Assembly: GCA_945285405.1 (NCBI GenBank)
Contig: CALYQJ010000012.1
Span: 1 to 50,612 of the forward strand
Reading direction: 5' to 3'
Length of the DNA stretch: 50,612 nucleotides
DNA from: an uncultured Lactobacillaceae bacterium
GTDB taxonomy: Bacteria; Bacillota; Bacilli; Lactobacillales; Lactobacillaceae
In this document: positions 44,605 through 50,612 of the stretch, in pieces
Position numbering within the stretch: the stretch's first letter is position 1
How the letters are laid out: each line of letters begins with the position of its first letter
Translations under genes and position numbers: made by a program
Notes under the pieces: generated by a model
What the model was told of the DNA's origin: nothing
Seen by the model: only the letters and a program-made list of their open reading frames with translations
Databases searched by the model: none

Positions 44605-44985
44605 ATGTCTTATCGTAAATTTGGTCGTGATAGTGGCCATCGAAAAGCTATGCTCAGAAACCTAGCAACTGATCTGATCATCCATGAACGCATCACGACT
44701 ACTGAAGCTAAAGCTAAAGATCTGCGTTCAGTTGTTGAAAAAATGATCACTTTAGGTAAAAAGGGTGATTTACATGCACGGCGTCAAGCTAGTGCTTATG
44801 TAAGAAACGTAGTTGCTAGTACCGAAGAAAAAGATGACGAAATTGTTGTTCAATCAGCAGTTCAAAAACTATTTTCAGACTTGGCATCACGTTATGCAGA
44901 ACGTAACGGTGGCTATACCAGGATTTATAAAACAGTTAATCGTCGTGGCGATGGTGCCCCGATGGTTGTTATCGAATTAGTTTAA
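44605..44985 (+). CDS. rplQ: 50S ribosomal protein L17
   Basis: 126 residues from ATG 44605: [20 protein letters not shown], the normal L17 start, with AAGGAGG at 44586-44592. An in-frame ATG at 44593 touches that ribosome site and is not used. It is the last gene of the cluster; the terminator at 45016 follows. Confidence 0.96.
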   Translation: MSYRKFGRDSGHRKAMLRNLATDLIIHERITTTEAKAKDLRSVVEKMITLGKKGDLHARRQASAYVRNVVASTEEKDDEIVVQSAVQKLFSDLASRYAERNGGYTRIYKTVNRRGDGAPMVVIELV

Positions 44986-45015
44986 ATTTGTAGAAATTTT
45001 ACATTGATACTTAAT

Positions 45016-45050
45016 GTCCTTGCAGCTATAACGTGCATAGGACTTTTTTT
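45016..45050 (+). terminator. terminator of the S10-spc-alpha cluster
   Basis: GTCCTTGCA and TGCATAGGAC pair with one bulged base around GCTATAACG, followed by seven or more T. Confidence 0.8.
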
Positions 45051-45349
45051 ATATCTAAAATTAAAAGACGATCAATTAAATTGCGAATTATAAAAACAAA
45101 TCAATTTTTTTAATTTCAATAAAAATTTAAAAGTTTTAACGATACGAATATACGTGAAAACTTTATTTATTTGTGTTAATTCATTAATGAGAATTAAACG
45201 GTTGTTAAAATTTTCTTTCTTGTCGAAGCAAAAGATAACATTGCTTGAATTAAACTAATAAAATTACCCAAGTAAGCTAAATATTCCTTGCTGTATAATT
45301 AGTCAAAGGCTGCTTTTTGCGGTTTAAAAATATCAGGGAGGGAAAAAAG
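45051..45349. other. intergenic stretch with ECF operon promoter
   Basis: About 300 AT-rich bases without a gene. A perfect TATAAT at 45294-45299 lies some 50 bases before the ecfA1 start and is probably its -10; no good -35 is visible. GGGAGGGA at 45336-45343 is the ribosome site. An in-frame ATG at 45317 lies upstream of that site and is rejected as the start. Confidence 0.5.
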
Positions 45350-46183
45350 TTGTCATTAGTTAAAGTAACAAATTTAAGTTTTACGTATCCAAATCAATCC
45401 CGTCCCGCTTTAAAAAATATTTCATTAACGGTACCACAAAATTCTTATGTGACCATTATTGGTGAGAATGGTAGTGGCAAGAGTACTTTAGCACGTTTAA
45501 TTGGGGCAATTAATTTGCCTCAAAATGGTCAGGTATCTATTGATGATCTTTTATTAGATAAAGCTCATTTAAATGCAATTAGAGCTAAAATAGGAATGGT
45601 TTTCCAAAATCCTGATAGTCAGTTTGTGGGATCTACCGTTGAAGATGATGTAGCTTTTGGTTTAGAAAATCATTGTTTTCCTCCAGAAGAAATGAACGAA
45701 ATTATTACGAAGTATTTGAAGTTAGTTGGGATGAACGATTATCGTTTTCGCACACCAGAGAGTTTGTCTGGGGGACAAAAACAACGAGTAGCCATTGCAA
45801 GTGCTTTGGCTTATCGTCCTAAACTTTTGATTTTTGATGAAGCAACAAGTATGTTGGATCCTCAAGGGCGTCAAGAAATTAGCAAGCTAATTCAAAATTT
45901 GAAGTTAAAACAATTAGCAACGATTATCTCGGTAACTCACAACTTAAGTGAAGCATTAGTTAGCGATTATGTTTACATACTTAATCATGGTGAAATTCAA
46001 GGGAGAGGAACTCCTGCGGAAATTTTTGCTAATCAGGAGTTAATCACTAAAAATCATTTAAAATTACCATTTACCCTTGAACTAATCCAGCAATTAAAAA
46101 AAGCCGGATTTTCTTTTGAAAATGAACAATTATCAACAACAGAGTTGGTGCAATATTTATGGACATTAAATTCAATCACGTAA
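45350..46183 (+). CDS. ecfA1: ECF transporter ATPase EcfA1
   Basis: About 277 residues from TTG 45350 (MSLVKVTNLSFTYP). Walker A GENGSGKST, Q-loop FQNPDSQFVG, signature SLSGGQKQRVAIASAL, Walker B LLIFDEATSMLD. It forms with EcfA2 and EcfT the shared energy module for several vitamin-binding S components encoded elsewhere. The gene overlaps ecfA2 by 25 bases. Confidence 0.95.
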   Translation: MSLVKVTNLSFTYPNQSRPALKNISLTVPQNSYVTIIGENGSGKSTLARLIGAINLPQNGQVSIDDLLLDKAHLNAIRAKIGMVFQNPDSQFVGSTVEDDVAFGLENHCFPPEEMNEIITKYLKLVGMNDYRFRTPESLSGGQKQRVAIASALAYRPKLLIFDEATSMLDPQGRQEISKLIQNLKLKQLATIISVTHNLSEALVSDYVYILNHGEIQGRGTPAEIFANQELITKNHLKLPFTLELIQQLKKAGFSFENEQLSTTELVQYLWTLNSIT

Positions 46184-47013
46184 GTTATTACTACAATGCC
46201 AATACGCCGCTGCAAACAGTTGGTTTTAAAGATTTAGATTTTACGATCAAAGAACATAGTTTTACTTCGATTATTGGTCAAACTGGCAGTGGTAAATCGA
46301 CACTAATTCAACATCTTAATGGGTTATTAATCCCGAGCCAAGGTGAAATCAATATTGCGGGTTTTAAAATTACGCCCCAAACTAAACGTAAAAGTTTGTC
46401 CAAACTACGTAGTCAAGTAGGGATAGTATTTCAATTTCCGGAAAATCAACTTTATGAATCTACAGTGTTAAAAGATATTGCTGTAGGGCCACTTAATTTT
46501 GGAGTTCCTTTAGCAAAAGCGCAAAAACAGGCATTAGCGACCCTTAAATTAGTTGGTTTGGATTCAGATTTAGCACAACGTTCACCAACTGAGCTTTCAG
46601 GCGGTCAAATGCGTCGTGTAGCAATTGCGGGAATCTTAGTAATGAAGCCAAAAATTTTAGTGTTAGATGAACCAACGGCGGGACTTGATCCTTATGCTCA
46701 TGAAGAAATGATGGAATTATTCTGGCGTCTCCATCAAAAATGGCATTTAACTACCATTATGGTTAGTCATTCTATGGATGATGTGGCGCAATATAGTGAT
46801 CAAGTTATTTGGCTTGATCAAGGAAGATTAATTCAAATGGCTTCTCCGCGGGAAATTTTTACTAATAATCAACAATTATTGATGAAACCGCAAAGTGTGA
46901 TTTTTTATCAGAAACTGCAAGATAAAGGGCTTCAATTACCTCAGATTCCTTTAACAATAGCAGAATTAGTTACTGAATTAAAAAAGAAAATTTTAGGTAC
47001 AACAATTGAGTAA
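46159..47013 (+). CDS. ecfA2: ECF transporter ATPase EcfA2
   Basis: 284 residues. Walker A GQTGSGKSTL, Q-loop FQFPENQLYE (the PENQ form typical of EcfA2), signature ELSGGQMRRVAIAGIL, Walker B ILVLDEPTAGLDP. It pairs with EcfA1. It ends 8 bases inside the ecfT start. Confidence 0.95.
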   Translation: MDIKFNHVSYYYNANTPLQTVGFKDLDFTIKEHSFTSIIGQTGSGKSTLIQHLNGLLIPSQGEINIAGFKITPQTKRKSLSKLRSQVGIVFQFPENQLYESTVLKDIAVGPLNFGVPLAKAQKQALATLKLVGLDSDLAQRSPTELSGGQMRRVAIAGILVMKPKILVLDEPTAGLDPYAHEEMMELFWRLHQKWHLTTIMVSHSMDDVAQYSDQVIWLDQGRLIQMASPREIFTNNQQLLMKPQSVIFYQKLQDKGLQLPQIPLTIAELVTELKKKILGTTIE

Positions 47014-47803
47014 AGTTTTAATCGGCCGTTATTTGCCAGGAGATTCGGTGATTCACCGTTTAGATCCTCGTGGGAAATTGGTTTTTACAATCTTATTTAT
47101 TATTATCGTTTTTTGGGCTAATAACTTAATTACTTATGGTTTGTTATTATTTTTTACCTTTTGGTTAATTCATATGTCTAAAATTTCACTTGCTTATTTT
47201 TTTGCAGGAATGAAAAGTTTTATTTATTTAGCTTTATTTGTAGTTATTATCCAAATATTTTTTTCTGACGGGGGAATAACATATTGGCATTGGGGTATTC
47301 TTCGGGTTACTCAAATGGGTTTAATTAATGCTTTTTATATGTTCTTAAGGCTATTGATTAACTTAAATATTTCGACGATCTTAACTTTAACCACTTCACC
47401 TTTATTAATTGCTGATTCCATTGAATCTTTACTTAAACCTTTAAGTTACTTTGGCGTACCAGTACAAATTATTGGCTTAATTATTTCTATTGCTTTAAGA
47501 TTTATTCCTACTATTGCTGATGCGGCACAAAAAATTGTGAATGCACAGATGGCACGGGGAGTGGATTTTAATGCTTCAAGTTTGAAAAAACGAATTATGA
47601 ATATTATTCCTATTCTTGTTCCATTACTGGAAAGTAATTTTAAAATGGCAGATGAATTATCGGAAGCTATGGAATCAAGAGGCTATATTCCTTTGGCTAA
47701 ACGGACACATTTTCATGTGATGCATTGGCATTGGCAAGATAGTACAGCTTTTGGTATTTTAGGTTTATTAGCAGTTTTACTAATTATTTTGAGGCAAAGC
47801 TAA
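47006..47803 (+). CDS. ecfT: ECF transporter transmembrane subunit EcfT
   Basis: 265 residues, TTG start. Several hydrophobic helices and the two coupling motifs AQMARGVDF and MESRGYIPL with the Ala/Ser-Arg-Gly signature that docks on the ATPases. Completes the energy-coupling module; no S component is in this window. Confidence 0.94.
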   Translation: MSKVLIGRYLPGDSVIHRLDPRGKLVFTILFIIIVFWANNLITYGLLLFFTFWLIHMSKISLAYFFAGMKSFIYLALFVVIIQIFFSDGGITYWHWGILRVTQMGLINAFYMFLRLLINLNISTILTLTTSPLLIADSIESLLKPLSYFGVPVQIIGLIISIALRFIPTIADAAQKIVNAQMARGVDFNASSLKKRIMNIIPILVPLLESNFKMADELSEAMESRGYIPLAKRTHFHVMHWHWQDSTAFGILGLLAVLLIILRQS

Positions 47804-48573
47804 TGCAGCGATATAAAGCAATTTTACAATATGATGGAACTAATTTTTCGGGATTTCAATTACAGGCTCCGCATTTGCGAACGATTCAAGGGGTAATTGA
47901 AAAGGGCCTACAAAAGATGAGCAAAGGTCCCCGAATTATTGTTTATGGTGCTAGTCGGACTGATGCCGGAGTTCATGCTTTAGGACAGGTAATTCACTTT
48001 GATTATCCAACATATTTACCACCGGAGAAAATGCGTTTAGCATTAAATAGTTTAATGCCTTTAGATGTGGAAATTAAAGAAGTTGAAGCAGTTTCTAATG
48101 ATTTTCATGCTCGTTATGCCGCTCACGAAAAAACCTATTGGTATCGCGTGGATCGAGGTAAATTTGTAAACCCTTTTAAACGTTTTTACACTACCCACTA
48201 TCCTTACCCAATTGATTTTTCTCGAATTGAGATAGCTTTAAAAGATGTTTTAGGGACTCACGATTTCTCTAGTTTTGCAGCAAGTGGTAATCAAGTTAAG
48301 AATCCGGTACGAACAATTACTCAAGCTCAAGCGAATTTAGATGATCAAAATCAGGAATTAAGCTTTTATTTCACTGGAGATGGTTTTTTGTACAATCAAG
48401 TAAGAATTATGGTGGCAGTGCTCTTAGAAATCGGTAGTAAAAAGCGTGATCTTCATGACTTTTTGCGCCTTTATCAAGTTAAAGATCGGACTCAAGCGCG
48501 GTGGACCGCACCTGCTAGTGGCCTTTATTTAATGAAAGTTCATTATCTTAAAAAAGCCGCTAAAAGCGATTAA
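47803..48573 (+). CDS. truA: tRNA pseudouridine synthase A
   Basis: 256 residues. [15 protein letters not shown], catalytic Asp in [14 protein letters not shown], and [15 protein letters not shown]. It makes pseudouridine 38-40 in the anticodon arm. The stop of ecfT overlaps its ATG (TAATG). In many lactobacilli rplM and rpsI follow truA; here they do not. Confidence 0.96.
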   Translation: MQRYKAILQYDGTNFSGFQLQAPHLRTIQGVIEKGLQKMSKGPRIIVYGASRTDAGVHALGQVIHFDYPTYLPPEKMRLALNSLMPLDVEIKEVEAVSNDFHARYAAHEKTYWYRVDRGKFVNPFKRFYTTHYPYPIDFSRIEIALKDVLGTHDFSSFAASGNQVKNPVRTITQAQANLDDQNQELSFYFTGDGFLYNQVRIMVAVLLEIGSKKRDLHDFLRLYQVKDRTQARWTAPASGLYLMKVHYLKKAAKSD

Positions 48574-48579
48574 ATTTTC

Positions 48580-48596
48580 AACTTGCATTGCAAGTT
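48580..48596 (+). terminator. possible terminator after truA
   Basis: AACTTGC and GCAAGTT form a 7-bp stem around ATT, followed by a short T-containing stretch. Weak compared with the other terminators. Confidence 0.45.
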
Positions 48597-48614
48597 TGGT
48601 TTTGATGGAGTAAA

Positions 48615-48643
48615 TTTGATTTCTGATAGGAGAGATTTATAAT
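48615..48643 (+). promoter_or_regulatory. promoter of the cyclopropane synthase gene
   Basis: TTTGAT at 48615-48620 and TATAAT at 48638-48643 are spaced 17 bases. Transcription would start about 20 bases before the ATG. Confidence 0.6.
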
Positions 48644-48672
48644 TCATAACTGTAAAATCCTTGAGGTGAAAA

Positions 48673-49863
48673 ATGGTATTTAATAAAAGTATTTATCGTA
48701 AAATTTTAAGTCATGCTTTTGATCTTCCAATCCGGGTTATTTATTGGGATGGCAGTACCGAAGATTATGGTAATGGTGAACCGGAAATTCAGATCAAATT
48801 TAACGAAGAGATTCCGATTAATGATTTTATGCATGAACCAACTCTTCGATTAGCCGAAGCATATATGACCGAAAAGATTGATATTAAAGGAAGTATTCAA
48901 AAATTAGTAGCAGCAGCTTTTGCTGCGCAAGATAGTTTTTTGACTAATCGTCGCTTAATTAAATATTTACCTAAAATGTCACATTCGGAAAAGGCGAGTG
49001 AAGCAGATATTCAAAAACATTATGATATAGGTAATGATTTTTATCGGAAGTGGTTAGATCCCACAATGACTTATTCTTGTGCTTATTTTGAGCATGATGA
49101 TGATTCCTTAGCTCAAGCCCAAAAAAACAAAATTGAACATATTTTACATAAATTAAAACCCATAGCTGGTAAGACTTTGTTGGATATTGGATCCGGCTGG
49201 GGGGCTTTAATTTTGCGAGCAGCGCAAAAGTATCACTTAAAAGCTACAGGAATTACCTTAAGCCAAGAGCAATATGATTACACTAAAGAACAAATTAAGA
49301 AAAATCATTTGGAAGATCAAGTTGACGTTTGGTTATTAGATTATCGAGAAGTACCTAAGGACGTTAATTTTGATTATGTTGTAAGTGTTGGGATGTTTGA
49401 ACATGTTGGTAAAGAAAACTTAGGCTTGTATTTCCAAAAGATTAAAGACCTTTTGGTTCCTGATGGTATTGCTTTGATTCATGGAATCACGGGACAACAT
49501 GAAGGTTTGGGAGTTGATCCTTTTTTAGTCAAATACATCTTCCCGGGTGGCTATATTCCTAATATGGCGGAAAATTTACAACATATTATGGATGCTAAGT
49601 TGCAATTAGATGATTTAGAACCTTTGAGGCGTCATTATCAAAAGACACTTGAATGTTGGACACATAATTATCATCAAGTTTATGATGATACGATTAAAAC
49701 ATATGGAAAAGAATTTGCGCGGATGTGGGATTTATATTTACAAGCTGCAGCTGGTGCTTTTGAGGCTGGAAATATTGATGTAATGCAGTTTTTGATTTCT
49801 AATGGCCGTAGCAATCAAACTTTACCAATGACACGTAATTATATTTATCAACAAGAATTATAA
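48673..49863 (+). CDS. cfa: cyclopropane-fatty-acyl-phospholipid synthase
   Basis: 396 residues. An N-terminal lipid-binding part is followed by a SAM methyltransferase domain: IQKHYDIGNDFYRKWLDPTM, TYSCAYF, SAM site TLLDIGSGWGAL, and SVGMFEHVGKENL. It adds a methylene from SAM to unsaturated phospholipid chains, an acid and stress adaptation in lactic acid bacteria. GAGGTG precedes the ATG. Single-gene unit with its own promoter and terminator. Confidence 0.94.
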   Translation: MVFNKSIYRKILSHAFDLPIRVIYWDGSTEDYGNGEPEIQIKFNEEIPINDFMHEPTLRLAEAYMTEKIDIKGSIQKLVAAAFAAQDSFLTNRRLIKYLPKMSHSEKASEADIQKHYDIGNDFYRKWLDPTMTYSCAYFEHDDDSLAQAQKNKIEHILHKLKPIAGKTLLDIGSGWGALILRAAQKYHLKATGITLSQEQYDYTKEQIKKNHLEDQVDVWLLDYREVPKDVNFDYVVSVGMFEHVGKENLGLYFQKIKDLLVPDGIALIHGITGQHEGLGVDPFLVKYIFPGGYIPNMAENLQHIMDAKLQLDDLEPLRRHYQKTLECWTHNYHQVYDDTIKTYGKEFARMWDLYLQAAAGAFEAGNIDVMQFLISNGRSNQTLPMTRNYIYQQEL

Positions 49864-49878
49864 AAATAAAGTATAATT

Positions 49879-49904
49879 AAACACCTTTTGGGTGTTTTTT
49901 TTTA
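49879..49904 (+). terminator. terminator after cfa
   Basis: AAACACC and GGTGTTT pair around TTTTG, followed by a long T run. Confidence 0.85.
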
Positions 49905-50353
49905 TGCTTTAAAATTATTAGAATAAATATTTCCAAATTGAAAAGATGTTAGGGTATTGTTTACTTCAAAGAAATAAATTGGATTCTAGGTATTCTTATT
50001 GTTGATGTAGCATAAAGTGGTCTGACTTTTTACAATTTTTAATATCTAATAATATTTCCAAATAAATATTTTAGTTAGTTACAGTTTTGAACTTCAAAGT
50101 AATTGATTTTAAGGTAATTTGAGTTGTGATTTTTGAAGCTATAAAAAAATAAAATTTTAAACGAAAAGCCATAAAAATTTAATCATTAATAATTTAAATC
50201 TTTTTATAAACACAATTAATATAATAAAAATCAAATAGTATTTATATTTATTTGATCTAATTAATGTATTTAAAATAAAAAAATAAATAATATTTGCAAT
50301 ATTAATGATAGAATAAGTAATAGTTAAAAACTTTTTGAGGAGGAAATTATTTA
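49905..50353. other. AT-rich upstream region of the last gene
   Basis: About 450 bases, very AT-rich, no gene seen. ATCAAATA at 50230-50237 and TATTTGAT at 50249-50256 form an inverted repeat about 100 bases before the secreted protein gene and could be an operator. GAGGAGG at 50337-50343 is the ribosome site of the next gene. Confidence 0.45.
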
Positions 50354-50612
50354 GTGAAATTTAAAATAGGGGTATTGGTGAGTTCAGTCATAATGTTGGT
50401 CTCGCCACTGTCGGGGGCAGTGGCCGTTTTGGCCGAATCAAACTCTATTAAATTTAATTCAGCTTGGGACTATGATACGGTTAATCCAGGTTTAGGCGAG
50501 TATGATCAATTATTGCAAAATGCGGGACCAACTGATGGTCAAGTTGATTGGTATCCTGCCGAACACTTTGCGAGTAGTAAAAATATTCGACCATCTTTAT
50601 TAGTTAAGCAAT
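50354..50612 (+). CDS. secreted protein, partial at window edge
   Basis: GTG start with GAGGAGG about 10 bases upstream; the frame is open to the end of the window (86 codons). The first 27 or so residues are a signal peptide (MKFKIGVLVSSVIMLVSPLS, then AVAVLAES with an Ala-x-Ala-like cleavage region). The mature part begins NSIKFNSAWDYDTVNPGLGE and includes VDWYPAEHFASSKNIRPSLL. I do not recognise the family. Aromatic-rich exported sequence suggests a surface or carbohydrate-active protein. The signal-peptide region is GC-rich compared with the DNA before it. Confidence 0.7.
   Translation, partial: MKFKIGVLVSSVIMLVSPLSGAVAVLAESNSIKFNSAWDYDTVNPGLGEYDQLLQNAGPTDGQVDWYPAEHFASSKNIRPSLLVKQ

Overview
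The window looks like chromosome from a low-GC Firmicute of the family Lactobacillaceae. The evidence is the AT-rich, codon-biased sequence, a malolactic enzyme with its malate permease, a GH3 enzyme ending in two SLAP-type (S-layer attachment) domains, an LtaS-type lipoteichoic acid synthase, the rplQ-ecfA1-ecfA2-ecfT-truA order, and tRNA genes that lack an encoded CCA. The genus cannot be fixed from sequence alone. TTG is used unusually often as a start codon, even in ribosomal protein genes.

Layout. (1) 1-8554: a tRNA-Ser, then a very AT-rich accessory region. It holds an AgrC/AgrA-like two-component system, a decayed thioredoxin-like gene, a lipoprotein, a three-part MacAB/HlyD-like ABC exporter, a small membrane protein and a CGDC thioredoxin-like protein of the bacteriocin-accessory type. 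It resembles a quorum-regulated peptide export or immunity locus, but I see no convincing structural peptide. (2) 8555-9450: chorismate mutase and six tRNA genes (Phe, Tyr, Trp, His, Gln, Cys). (3) 9550-12622: a secreted GH3 beta-N-acetylhexosaminidase, a Fur/PerR-type regulator, a 26-bp palindrome, a candidate small RNA and tRNA-Leu. (4) 12852-18822: envelope and oxidative repair genes: a glycosyltransferase carrying an unexpected dehydrogenase-like C-terminal domain, a DUF1797 (YkuJ) protein, lipoteichoic acid synthase with a long C-terminal extension, msrB and msrA. (5) 18894-21561: malolactic enzyme and permease. (6) 21645-27632: a tightly overlapped shikimate operon aroF-aroB-aroC-aroA-aroK-aroD without aroE. 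The DAHP synthase has Asp where the metal-binding Cys is normally found. (7) 27589-30520: a macro-domain protein and an isolated ABC exporter, both on the minus strand. (8) 30972-45050: the S10-spc-alpha supercluster from rpsJ to rplQ, including secY, adk, infA, rpmJ and rpoA. (9) 45350-48573: the ECF energy-coupling module and truA. (10) 48673-49863: cyclopropane fatty acid synthase. The window ends inside a secreted protein gene.

The most interesting points are the peptide-less signalling/export locus with its decayed thioredoxin gene, the glycosyltransferase-dehydrogenase fusion, the DAHP synthase metal-ligand change, a probable small RNA with C-rich anti-Shine-Dalgarno motifs beside the Fur-family regulator, and lineage-specific extensions on several core proteins (S3, L24, L23, AroK, LtaS). 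Everything here was read by eye; no database search, folding or alignment program was run.
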